From positions 1-8,430 of the forward strand of contig JAHISH010000070.1 of NCBI GenBank assembly GCA_018818365.1: DNA of 8,430 nucleotides. The letters run 5' to 3'. Position 1 is the first letter of the stretch. Each line of letters starts with the position of its first letter. Origin of the DNA: Candidatus Omnitrophota bacterium. GTDB lineage: Bacteria > Omnitrophota > Gorgyraeia > Gygaellales > Profunditerraquicolaceae. Under the pieces are notes generated by a model. The model was not told the origin of the DNA. It saw only the letters and a program-made list of their open reading frames with translations, and searched no databases. A program made the translations under genes and the position numbers. Shown here piece by piece: positions 1-6,308 of this stretch.

Positions 1-173
1 ATCAGCTTGGCCGCGTCAACCTGTTTGAGCGCCTCCAGCCACGCAAGGCGTACTGCCTCGAATTCATCGAGCGTCAAATAGACCCCCTCGACTTTATTCA
101 GTGGTTTACACAACGGCTTAAAACACCTCTGCGCCGGAACGCATTTCACCCATCTGGTCTTTTGGGGCCTCAT
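1..173 (-). CDS. DUF134/UPF0251 predicted DNA-binding protein (N-terminal part, cut by window edge)
   Basis: The first 57 codons are visible and the gene runs off the left edge. The protein begins MRPQKTRWVKCVPAQRCFKP. Residues 28-50 include VYLTLDEFEAVRLAWLEAL, which matches the conserved 'TxDEYEAIRLxDLEGL' block of DUF134, just before that family's helix-turn-helix. Family members are about 100 aa long, so half is missing. Cysteines at residues 11, 17 and 22 might bind metal (inference). ATG at 173 is preceded by GGAGG at a normal distance. It has its own promoter and a perfect palindrome between promoter and ribosome site, as expected for an autoregulated regulator. DUF134 genes often sit near nitrogenase-cofactor-like (NifX/NifB) or iron-sulphur genes, but the downstream neighbour is outside the window. 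The family call is fairly firm; the regulon is unknown. Confidence 0.82.
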   Translation of the reverse strand, partial: MRPQKTRWVKCVPAQRCFKPLCKPLNKVEGVYLTLDEFEAVRLAWLEALKQVDAAKL

Positions 174-187
174 AGGACCGCTTCCTC

Positions 188-211
188 CGTTATGAACATA
201 TGTTCATAACG
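188..211. promoter_or_regulatory. Perfect 24-bp palindromic operator before the DUF134 gene
   Basis: Half-site CGTTATGAACAT is followed directly by its exact reverse complement, giving 12+12 bp without a mismatch. It lies immediately downstream of the minus-strand -10 box (212-217), across the expected start of transcription near 205, and touches the GGAGG ribosome site. This is the usual place for a repressor operator. The DUF134 protein itself is the likely binder (inference). In RNA the same sequence could form a hairpin next to the ribosome site. Confidence 0.8.
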
Positions 212-239
212 AGAATAGCATACCCTATTCCGGTGTCAA
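212..239 (-). promoter_or_regulatory. Sigma-70-type promoter for the DUF134 gene
   Basis: On the minus strand a perfect TTGACA (-35, 234-239) is followed after 16 bp by TATTCT (-10, 212-217) with an upstream TG in the extended -10 position (TGCTATTCT). The start site would fall near 205, inside the palindrome. The strong -35 plus extended -10 suggests a strong promoter that is normally repressed (inference). Confidence 0.8.
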
Positions 240-310
240 GTAAGAAATATAGGTGCGGTATTCACAAAAGGAAGGTTTTTTTAGGTGAGCGCCTTTATAA
301 GAATTCTAGC

Positions 311-1606
311 TTATCCTGATGCGGGTTGCAATAACCAATGAAGGTGACGATTACGCCTGATCCACTCCTTCAGGATAATATAACCCATGAAATGAAACAT
401 CGCATTGCGCAGACGCAGCCTAAAAAGCATTAAAAACGACCTCGAGAGAGAATAGAATTTGCCGTAGGCCTTCACGACATTCATCTGCAGATCTTTAGCC
501 GATAAGAGATTCGGCCGGAAAACAATGTGCTGGCCGTCATACAGTCTCCAGTCCTTGGTAAAGATACGGTTCTGAGCCTGCAGGTCTTCATAGACTTTTG
601 TGCCGGGAAAAGGAGTGAGGATCATCATCTGAATGGTATCTATCTTTTCTTTGAGCGCGAATCTCAAAGTCTCCCATATGGAATTCTTGTTATCATCTTC
701 TCCTCCCAGAACGAACATGCCGTGGACTTTGATATGTCGTTTATGGAAACAGCGGATGGCATTCACGATCTCTCCGAGAGTCTGCTTCTTTTGGTACGCC
801 TTAAGCGTCTGGGGGTTGACCGACTCAAATCCTATGCAGACACATTGACACCCCGCCTTTTCCATCAGGTCCAGCAAGATATTGTCCTTGGCGGCATCGC
901 AACGCACCTGGCATGCCCAGTTTTTTACTTTCGCTTTTGACATAAGCTCCAAAAGATGCCGAGTGCGCGGGGGGTGAGCCGTAAAGTTATCGTCGCAAAA
1001 GATAAATGATTTTGAATTCATTGCTTTTATCTCACCGATGGTGCTCTCGGCGCTTCGAAAACGGTACTTTTGGCCGAACATCTTTGTCACCGAGCAAAAA
1101 CTGCAATCAAAAGGGCACCCTCGGGATGTGGAAATAGGAGTGCTCAAGGACATCGCCCGGTATCCTTTGATCAAAGAAAAGTCCGGCCGGGGCAACGCAT
1201 CCAGATCTTCTACCGGCCTTCCTTGGACGATCGGCTCTTGGTTTCTACCTTCGATCACATCCGCGATCACCTCTTCAGCCTCTCCCACCACCACCTGTCT
1301 GGCATAGGCCAGAGCCTCTTCAGGCAAAAGGCTGACATGCACGCCTCCCATGATCACCTTGTCTCTATGGAACTTTCCGGCTATTTCATAGCCGCGGGTA
1401 GCGGTCGATGTCAAGATGGAAATACCGATACGATCCGCGTCGAGACTCGCGTAATCGGGCGTATGGATATTTTCATTATATATACTGACCTCATGGCCCC
1501 TGTTTCGAAGAATGGTCCCCAGATACACCGGGCCCAAAAGAGGGATGGATATTTTGCTGTACACATTTGCCTCGCAGGCGCGGGGCTCAATAAGAGCTAT
1601 TTTCAT
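311..1606 (-). CDS. B12-binding-domain radical SAM protein
   Basis: A 431-aa protein of the cobalamin-binding radical SAM superfamily (BchE/Elp3-like fold). The N-terminal part (about 1-125) looks like the B12-binding Rossmann domain: PLLGPVYLGTILRNRGHEV, then GGVHVSLLPEEAL (87-99) and VVGEAEEV (107-113). No DxHxxG motif is obvious, so cobalamin may be bound base-off or not at all. The radical SAM core follows, with the 4Fe-4S cluster motif CPFDCSFC (C164, C168, C171) and the GFES strand typical of the barrel. The C-terminal ~50 residues are basic and hydrophobic (YIILKEWIRRNRHLHW) and could touch the membrane. Its ATG lies 3 nt after the stop of the cold-shock gene, with only a weak AAGG, so translation is probably coupled. 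Family members modify lipids, cofactors, peptides or tetrapyrroles; the substrate cannot be told here. Confidence 0.9.
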   Translation of the reverse strand: MKIALIEPRACEANVYSKISIPLLGPVYLGTILRNRGHEVSIYNENIHTPDYASLDADRIGISILTSTATRGYEIAGKFHRDKVIMGGVHVSLLPEEALAYARQVVVGEAEEVIADVIEGRNQEPIVQGRPVEDLDALPRPDFSLIKGYRAMSLSTPISTSRGCPFDCSFCSVTKMFGQKYRFRSAESTIGEIKAMNSKSFIFCDDNFTAHPPRTRHLLELMSKAKVKNWACQVRCDAAKDNILLDLMEKAGCQCVCIGFESVNPQTLKAYQKKQTLGEIVNAIRCFHKRHIKVHGMFVLGGEDDNKNSIWETLRFALKEKIDTIQMMILTPFPGTKVYEDLQAQNRIFTKDWRLYDGQHIVFRPNLLSAKDLQMNVVKAYGKFYSLSRSFLMLFRLRLRNAMFHFMGYIILKEWIRRNRHLHWLLQPASG

Positions 1607-1609
1607 ACC

Positions 1610-1819
1610 TTATTCTTTTGCGCAAAGACTCACATTGATCGCACGGGGCCCTTTGTCTGATTTTTCTACCTCAAACTCTACTTCCTGGTCTACGGTTAAA
1701 TCGTTGAAATTCACTCCCACCAAACCGCCCTGATGGAAAAACACGTCTCTGCCGTCCGTATCGCTAATAAAACCAAAACCCCTGTCGCTGATTATCTTCT
1801 TGATTTTTCCCTTATGCAT
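1610..1819 (-). CDS. Divergent cold-shock-domain protein (csp-2)
   Basis: A 69-aa cold-shock (CSD/OB-fold) protein that would bind single-stranded RNA or DNA. RNP1 is RGFGFI (13-18) and RNP2 is VFFH (26-29), both in the right places. It differs from the canonical copy next door: the aromatic Trp of the 'KWF' strand is replaced by Lys-Ile (KKI, 7-9), and the C-terminus ends in SLCAKE. RNA binding may therefore be weaker or differ in specificity (inference). The start is ATG at 1819, where GGAGG lies 7-8 nt upstream. A longer in-frame ORF starting at 1864 would run through the terminator hairpin and has no ribosome site, so it is not preferred. It is followed after 3 nt by the radical SAM gene. 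No separate promoter is visible, so expression probably needs read-through from the upstream csp gene. Confidence 0.9.
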   Translation of the reverse strand: MHKGKIKKIISDRGFGFISDTDGRDVFFHQGGLVGVNFNDLTVDQEVEFEVEKSDKGPRAINVSLCAKE

Positions 1820-1838
1820 TTTGAACCTCCGGTTAGTT

Positions 1839-1871
1839 AAAAAATAGAGCCCGGCACTTATCATACCGGGC
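1839..1871 (-). terminator. Rho-independent terminator between the two csp genes
   Basis: On the minus strand GCCCGGTA pairs with TGCCGGGC (8 bp with one G-U) around a 7-nt loop, followed by TCTATTTTTT. It begins 19 nt after the canonical csp stop and ends about 20 nt before the csp-2 start codon. It should end most csp transcripts and leave csp-2 and the radical SAM gene to partial read-through. Confidence 0.82.
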
Positions 1872-1889
1872 CCTATTCAGTTTGTAAGG

Positions 1890-2090
1890 TTACACCTTGA
1901 CGACGTTAGTCGCCTGTTGGCCTTTAGGGCCTTGTTCGATTTCGAATTCGACTTGCTGGCCTTCCGCTAAAGATTTATATCCTTCACCCTGTATGGACGA
2001 ATGATGCACAAACACATCCTGACCATTTTCAGGGGTGATAAATCCATAACCTTTTTGGTCGCTAAACCACTTTACTGATCCTCTTGCCAT
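1890..2090 (-). CDS. CspA-family cold-shock protein (canonical copy)
   Basis: A 66-aa protein of the normal CspA length, starting [20 protein letters not shown]. It has the strand KWF (7-9), RNP1 KGYGFI (13-18) and RNP2 VFVHH (26-30), with the usual acidic tail [19 protein letters not shown]. It would bind single-stranded RNA in the cytoplasm, melting structures and acting as an RNA chaperone or antiterminator, as known for E. coli CspA/C/E. The start at 2090 is set by AGGAGGT 10 nt upstream. The gene has a strong promoter about 180 nt away and a structured leader with an internal terminator, so it is probably controlled at the RNA level. A second terminator follows the gene. Identity is secure; induction by cold is an inference from the long leader and the family. 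Confidence 0.95.
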   Translation of the reverse strand: MARGSVKWFSDQKGYGFITPENGQDVFVHHSSIQGEGYKSLAEGQQVEFEIEQGPKGQQATNVVKV

Positions 2091-2271
2091 TGCTTGCTAC
2101 CTCCTTTTCTTCTAAGATTTTAGTAAAACCGTTAGAAATCTGCTTCACTTTTACCTGATAGATACTACGATTTCTAGCGGGGCAAACAATGACAGCAACA
2201 CAAAAAAACCGCAAGGTTAGATCATCCTACTCCCTGCGGTAACACATAAGATTTCTAATCTTTTTTACTAC
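2091..2271 (-). promoter_or_regulatory. Long structured 5' leader of the csp gene
   Basis: The predicted transcript starts near 2271, giving a leader of about 180 nt, similar in size to cspA leaders. It holds two copies of TAGAAATC (2250-2257 and 2169-2176, minus-strand reading) and one complementary GATTTCTA (2133-2140), so two long stems are mutually exclusive. The first copy can also fold locally as AAGATT-AGA-AATCTT. A terminator (2202-2240) sits between the copies. A tiny reading frame ATG...TAG (2227-2247, MCYRRE) covers the 5' arm of that terminator, but no ribosome site precedes it. This layout suits a switch between structures, with temperature or Csp protein as the plausible signal (inference). 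No named riboswitch class is recognised. Confidence 0.65.
2202..2240 (-). terminator. Attenuator-like terminator inside the csp leader
   Basis: On the minus strand ACCGCAGGG pairs with CCTTGCGGT (9 bp with one G-U), with a further TAG/CTA pairing inside the loop, followed directly by seven T. It lies about 30-70 nt after the predicted start site and about 110 nt before the csp start codon. It would end transcription prematurely unless melted or bypassed. The promoter at 2278-2305 lies between it and the upstream operon, so it is not simply that operon's terminator, although it could catch its read-through. Confidence 0.75.
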
Positions 2272-2277
2272 AAATTG

Positions 2278-2305
2278 AGTATATCATATTCCCGGCATTA
2301 GTCAA
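2278..2305 (-). promoter_or_regulatory. Sigma-70-type promoter of the csp transcript
   Basis: On the minus strand TTGACT (-35, 2300-2305), a 16-bp spacer and TATACT (-10, 2278-2283) with TG in the extended position (TGATATACT). Transcription is expected to start at the G near 2271. The match is strong, as is usual for csp genes. Confidence 0.82.
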
Positions 2306-2318
2306 TAGAAATAATGCC
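2294..2318. repeat. Inverted repeat around the csp -35 box
   Basis: GGCATTA (2294-2300) and its exact complement TAATGCC (2312-2318) are separated by 11 bp, and the -35 hexamer (2300-2305) begins at the inner edge of the first arm and runs into the spacer. It could be an operator for a regulator of the csp promoter, or a weak hairpin at the end of the upstream operon. No T-run follows, so a terminator role is less likely. Confidence 0.45.
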
Positions 2319-2376
2319 CGAACGCTCCCCTGGACTCCCGCTTTGAATGGACACCCCGCATCGTGCGTACGGGTTC

Positions 2377-2817
2377 TTATCTGCGGTCTTTATTCCTGAA
2401 AGAGAACGGCTTCTTTCTTGGGACGAACCCCCTCTTGTCACCGTCGGTCCGTTTTTCAAAATGACGCGGTGGGGCAAAGTCCCTTTCTCCGGGACTATCG
2501 AACGTCTTCTTCTTGTGCTCAAATCCCCGGCTTTCTTCACTGTGGGGTTTTTCAAAATGGCGCCCGCGGTCAAATCTTCTTTCTCCGGAGGGGTCCCCTT
2601 GCGCTCTGTGGGAATTCCGATAAGGACGGCCATAGGACCGGAAAGGCCTTGAAAATTGTTTCTCCCTAAAAGGCTTTCCTTGAGACTGTTCGATCAAGAT
2701 ATCTATTTTTTTCTCCAAAAAGACCAATTGCTGCTGCATCTTTTTGATCAAAGCGAACACACTCTGCTCAGTGGGAGCGGAAGGTAACTCTTCATGCGCA
2801 TCAGATTGTTCATTCAT
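2377..2817 (-). CDS. Small coiled-coil protein with RGF/basic repeats, unknown function
   Basis: A 146-aa protein. Residues 17-44 (EQSVFALIKKMQQQLVFLEKKIDILIEQ) form a likely short coiled coil with regular hydrophobic spacing. The rest is low-complexity and rich in Arg, Lys, Phe and Gly (RPFRSYGRPYR, RGF, HFEK), like disordered RNA-binding tails. Two imperfect 32-residue repeats cover 75-138, each of the form GERxF...RHFEK...RGF...KKxF. There is no signal peptide or membrane segment. From memory it resembles a small family seen in Omnitrophota, but no function is known to me. The start is ATG at 2817, with AAAGGG just upstream. It overlaps the end of the flavoprotein gene by 8 nt (ATGAATGA), so the two are translationally coupled. 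A longer form from GTG at 2856 has no ribosome site. An RNA-binding role is inference. Confidence 0.85.
   Translation of the reverse strand: MNEQSDAHEELPSAPTEQSVFALIKKMQQQLVFLEKKIDILIEQSQGKPFREKQFSRPFRSYGRPYRNSHRAQGDPSGERRFDRGRHFEKPHSEESRGFEHKKKTFDSPGERDFAPPRHFEKRTDGDKRGFVPRKKPFSFRNKDRR
2404..2595 (-). repeat. Tandem 96-bp coding repeat in the RGF protein
   Basis: Two imperfect copies of a 32-codon unit (2500-2595 and 2404-2499). The best conserved DNA is GTTTTTCAAAATG on the plus strand at 2451-2463 and 2547-2559, exactly 96 bp apart, which encodes the HFEK core. The exact period in codons shows an in-frame duplication that has since diverged. Confidence 0.7.
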
Positions 2818-4003
2818 TTTTCCCTTTCCTTTCTTCCGTTTTATTGTTCTTCTCACCGACTCTTAAATCGGACATACCCCTATTTTTCAACGAAGTACGC
2901 GCTCCTTCCACAAGCTCGGCAAAGAGCTCTTTTACCGAAACAATCTTATTGATGCGATAGGCATTGCTGCCACACATAGCAAATCCTTTATCCATATGTC
3001 CGCTGGCGGCGCTAAACAGCGCATTGGCGATACAATAATTAACTTTCCGGGAATCACAGGTAACAAGACATTTATACTCACAGCCGAAATCAATACGCTC
3101 TCCCCTGACAATCCTTTCGACAAATTCGTTATTGATAACTCTTCCCGGCATGCCCACCGGACTCTGGATTATCACGATATCTTCTTTGGTCGCCGCTAAA
3201 TACGCCTTCTTATAACCATCGGACACATCGCATTCATGCGTACACACAAATCTGGTCGCCATCTGCACTCCGCTCGCCCCTAAACTGATAACCCGGGCGA
3301 TATCTTCTCCGTCGAAGATTCCTCCGGCGGCAATTACCGGGATTCTGCAACCCGGGCTTTCAAAATCTTGCACGACCGTTAATACTTCCTTTAAAATATT
3401 ATCGAGAAACACCCGGCTGCTGTCTTTAATATCCTCCAGGCTGTAGCCTAAATGCCCTCCGGCCAAAGGCCCTTCAACGACTATCGCATCAGGCAGGCGG
3501 GTAAATCTTTTTTTCCAAACATTGCAAATCAATTGTGCTGCCCGGGGAGACGAAACAATCGGCACTAGCTTTGTCCGCCTATTATTAATATACGCAGGCA
3601 GCTTAAGCGGAAGCCCGGCTCCTGAAATAATCACGTCCACTGACTCCTGCTGTGCGGCATCCACCAAATCCTGATAATTGGTGAGTGCGCACATGATATT
3701 TACCCCAAAAGGCTTGTCCGTCATTGTGCGGGTCTTCCTGATGGTCTTTACAAAGGAGTTCCGCGAACGCGAGGCGTAATTGCTGGCGGTTGCATCTTTT
3801 TCTTCGCCAAGCCCCACGGAAGCGATTATCCCTAGCCCTCCCTCATTGGATACTGCCGAGGCCAGGCCTGACGTTGAAACCCGCACGCCCATACCGCCCT
3901 GGATAATGGGTATTTCAATCCCCACATCCCCGATCTCTAAATTCTTGAACTCTCTATTCATTTTGTCTTTATAAGAATATCCTGTCCCGTGGTCACGGGT
4001 CAT
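2810..4003 (-). CDS. Nitronate monooxygenase / 2-nitropropane dioxygenase-family flavoprotein
   Basis: A 397-aa FMN-dependent TIM-barrel protein of the NMO/FabK-like family. Numbering from the internal Met at 3961, it shows IPIIQGGMGVRVSTSGLASA (17-36), the FMN/substrate segment SGAGLPLKLP (113-122), the catalytic-His motif EGPLAGGHLG with H170, and the FMN-phosphate motif AAGGIFDGEDIARVISLGAS (211-230). SPVGMPGR (267-274) follows. A Cys cluster C294-x3-C298-x3-C302-x7-C310 lies in the C-terminal part and could hold a 4Fe-4S cluster or zinc (inference). Such proteins oxidise nitronates, or in FabK reduce enoyl-ACP; the substrate here is open. ATG 4003 has GGGAG 6-7 nt upstream but inside a CCGGC/GCCGG hairpin. 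ATG 3961 fits family N-termini better but has a poor ribosome site, so either may be true. It is the third gene of the operon. Confidence 0.9.
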   Translation of the reverse strand: MTRDHGTGYSYKDKMNREFKNLEIGDVGIEIPIIQGGMGVRVSTSGLASAVSNEGGLGIIASVGLGEEKDATASNYASRSRNSFVKTIRKTRTMTDKPFGVNIMCALTNYQDLVDAAQQESVDVIISGAGLPLKLPAYINNRRTKLVPIVSSPRAAQLICNVWKKRFTRLPDAIVVEGPLAGGHLGYSLEDIKDSSRVFLDNILKEVLTVVQDFESPGCRIPVIAAGGIFDGEDIARVISLGASGVQMATRFVCTHECDVSDGYKKAYLAATKEDIVIIQSPVGMPGRVINNEFVERIVRGERIDFGCEYKCLVTCDSRKVNYCIANALFSAASGHMDKGFAMCGSNAYRINKIVSVKELFAELVEGARTSLKNRGMSDLRVGEKNNKTEERKGKNE

Positions 4004-4034
4004 CGCCGGCTCCCGCCGGAACTCTTCCTCCCGC

Positions 4035-6308
4035 CTATAGTATCGCCAGCCTTGCCAAAAGATACGAGGTAATAGACTCAGCCCCCTGATTGAGGTTAAT
4101 ATTTCTCTCCCCTAAGCCGTCATAACATCCACCCGTGACCCTGTCGTACACAACCTGTTTCAGGCTGTTATCTCCTAAAAACCAGTTAAACGCTTCATGC
4201 ATAAGTTTTTCATAAGAATCCTTTCCGGTTATTTTGTGCGCCGTCGCGAGCGCGTACACCATCGCCGACACATCCTCCGGTTGCTGATCAAAATAGCGGC
4301 GCTCTCCAAACTTATGATGCCACCCATCCTGGCCTATGGGCATATAGATCCCGTTGACAAAAGTCTTGCCTATCAGGAAATCCAACGTCTTAATGCCTAT
4401 ATCCAGATATTCACTATTGCCGGTATGCGCATGCCCCAAAATAAGCGCCTCCGGAAGCACCGCGTTGGAGTACGTCAAGTAACTTTCAAACCACTGGCAC
4501 TCCTCGGAAGATGAACCCCGGTAAAGCGATACCAGCCTGTCGCAATGCGAGACCAGCAGCTCCTTTAAGTTCTTTCCTTCAACCTCCTGCATCTTTTTTA
4601 AAAGCAGGCAGACACCCTTTGCGTAAAAGGCGGTTGCCCGCGGGGACTCAAACATTTTATATAAATCTATCCTTTTCTTTAATAAACCGAAGGCTTGATT
4701 CCTTACGTTCTCCGGAAGGTACTCGGCCGAGGTCACCACCGCCAATGCCCAAAGAGCCCGGCCGTTGGCATCATCCAAATTATCCTTTTTGTTAAGCTCG
4801 ATATCTATTGACCTGTCGGGTTTTACATAATTACCGAACATATGCTCATCGCCGAGAACAAATTCGATGAAGCGTAAATATACCTCTATGCGCTTGAGCA
4901 ATTCGCTTTTCTGCTTTTCAGGATACGGCGCCTTAAACGCCCTTCCCAATTCGCCATAATATAAACACGCAACAATCAGGGCGCGCGCGTTATCATCGAG
5001 CGTATACCCCGATGAGACATCCGGAAAAGACAGCCGGGCGAACTGTATAACCCCAAAGTTATCGGTCAGGCGAAGAAGGTGATTAAGATTCACGCGGGGG
5101 ATTTTCTTGTACTCGCTTACTTCGGCGATATCGCGGGAATATTTTGAGAATAATTTTGAATACTCCAGGGCAACATTCTCCCATGTCATATTGCGGGTCC
5201 TAAAATACGCATTCTTTCCAAGCTGCTCTCGTAAGGAAGCATCTTTCAAAAGGCTCATGAGGGCTTCGGCATAAGAGTCAGAGTCCTTAAAATCAACTAA
5301 TCTCCCTACCTCCGAGGTAATAAACTCTCTTGCTTGCGCGAAGGAAGTGGAGATTACCGGCCTTCCCGAGCCCAACGCATAAGAGAATGTCCCTGAGACG
5401 GCCTGATTCGGGTCCAGAGAGGTCGACAGGTAGATATCCGTAGCCTTTAAGAAATGAAGGAGCTTCTCCACAGAAACATACTCGTTATAAAAGTTCACGT
5501 GGGAAGAAAGTCCAAGGTCGTGTACTTTTTGGATAAGTGATTTACGGTAGCCTTCCCCTTCTTCTTTTAGGACATTCGGATGCGTAACCCCCAGGACTAC
5601 ATACAAAATATCCGGATAGGCTTTCACGACTTTAGGCAAGGCCTCTATTACATATTCAATCCCCTTGCCTCTGCTGAGCAATCCGAAGGTCAAAAGGCTT
5701 ATCTTCTTTGAAAAGCCTAGCGCAGCCTTAGGTTTTGCGCTGGAGGAATAGGACATAGAGTGGATGCCGTGAGGGATCACTGAGATCTTTTCTTGCGCTA
5801 TTCCATATTCGCGGATAAGGATCTCTCTGGAGAGATTAGTCATCACCACCAGTCCGCTTGCGTTTTCGGCTATCGCGCAGACTACCTCTTTAAGCGCGTC
5901 ATCAGGCGAAGGCAAGATGCTATGGAAAGCCACCACCGAAGGTTTCTTCAGCGCCTCTAGGAAAGAAACAACGTACGCGCCGTAGGTGCCTGCGAAGATG
6001 CCGAATTCATGCTGAATATTGACGAGTTTGACCTCGTCCATTGCGTTGATATTTTCGGCAGTCTTAATGTATTCCTGTCGGGAATATTGGTTTATTTGAA
6101 AAATGACTCTTCTTGAATAGTGGTAACGGGATATATCGTCAATATTCACCGCGGCCACCTTTGACTCGATGGCAGGTTCAAGCAAATCATCCATCGCAGC
6201 CGTAAGGTCTGCGGTAAAGGTAGCGATGCCACACTCTCGGGGAGGGAATGTGGATAAATAAATAACTTTGAAGGTTTCGCTCATTTCTACTACACCGCGC
6301 CCGAACAC
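4035..6308 (-). CDS. GT4 glycosyltransferase fused to an alpha-helical glycosidase-like domain
   Basis: A 757-aa two-domain protein. Residues 12-390 form a GT-B glycosyltransferase of family GT4: STFPPRECGIATFTADL (19-35), QHEFGIFAGTYG (99-110), VIPHGI (177-182), the donor-binding FGLLSRGKGIEYVIEALP (208-225) and DPNQAVSGTFSYALGSGRPV (299-318). Residues about 405-757 look like an all-helical (alpha/alpha) barrel, with YTLDDNARALI (435-445), QPEDVSAMVYALATAHKITG, and NLNQGAESITSYLLARLAIL at the end. No signal peptide is seen, so it is likely cytoplasmic and uses a nucleotide sugar. The GTG start overlaps the stop of the GH130 gene by one base (TAGTG), which implies coupling; an ATG 24 nt further in (6284, MSETFKVIYL) is a real alternative. 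With GH130 beside it, a mannose-type substrate is plausible (inference). Confidence 0.9.
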   Translation of the reverse strand: MFGRGVVEMSETFKVIYLSTFPPRECGIATFTADLTAAMDDLLEPAIESKVAAVNIDDISRYHYSRRVIFQINQYSRQEYIKTAENINAMDEVKLVNIQHEFGIFAGTYGAYVVSFLEALKKPSVVAFHSILPSPDDALKEVVCAIAENASGLVVMTNLSREILIREYGIAQEKISVIPHGIHSMSYSSSAKPKAALGFSKKISLLTFGLLSRGKGIEYVIEALPKVVKAYPDILYVVLGVTHPNVLKEEGEGYRKSLIQKVHDLGLSSHVNFYNEYVSVEKLLHFLKATDIYLSTSLDPNQAVSGTFSYALGSGRPVISTSFAQAREFITSEVGRLVDFKDSDSYAEALMSLLKDASLREQLGKNAYFRTRNMTWENVALEYSKLFSKYSRDIAEVSEYKKIPRVNLNHLLRLTDNFGVIQFARLSFPDVSSGYTLDDNARALIVACLYYGELGRAFKAPYPEKQKSELLKRIEVYLRFIEFVLGDEHMFGNYVKPDRSIDIELNKKDNLDDANGRALWALAVVTSAEYLPENVRNQAFGLLKKRIDLYKMFESPRATAFYAKGVCLLLKKMQEVEGKNLKELLVSHCDRLVSLYRGSSSEECQWFESYLTYSNAVLPEALILGHAHTGNSEYLDIGIKTLDFLIGKTFVNGIYMPIGQDGWHHKFGERRYFDQQPEDVSAMVYALATAHKITGKDSYEKLMHEAFNWFLGDNSLKQVVYDRVTGGCYDGLGERNINLNQGAESITSYLLARLAIL

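Noticed and set aside
1070..1660. 196-codon plus-strand open frame opposite the radical SAM gene
   Set aside because: It is the antisense of a gene with clear motifs (CPFDCSFC, GGVHVSLLPEEAL); no ribosome site or family resemblance was seen. The shorter plus-strand frames at 527-940 and 1038-1307 are rejected for the same reason.
2340..2376. CCCGTA/TGCGGG hairpin after the RGF gene as the operon terminator
   Set aside because: The stem is only 6 bp with a G-U pair and no T-run follows, so I do not call it; the real end of the operon is unclear.
2298..2633. 111-codon minus-strand frame overlapping the RGF protein
   Set aside because: It is out of frame with the coupled gene, runs across the csp promoter, and has no ribosome site. 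It is open only because of the biased composition of the repeat region.
4004..4034. GC-rich hairpin CCGGC/GCCGG between the GT4 and flavoprotein genes as a terminator
   Set aside because: No T-run follows on the minus strand, and the stem holds the ribosome site of the next gene. It may affect translation but is unlikely to end transcription.
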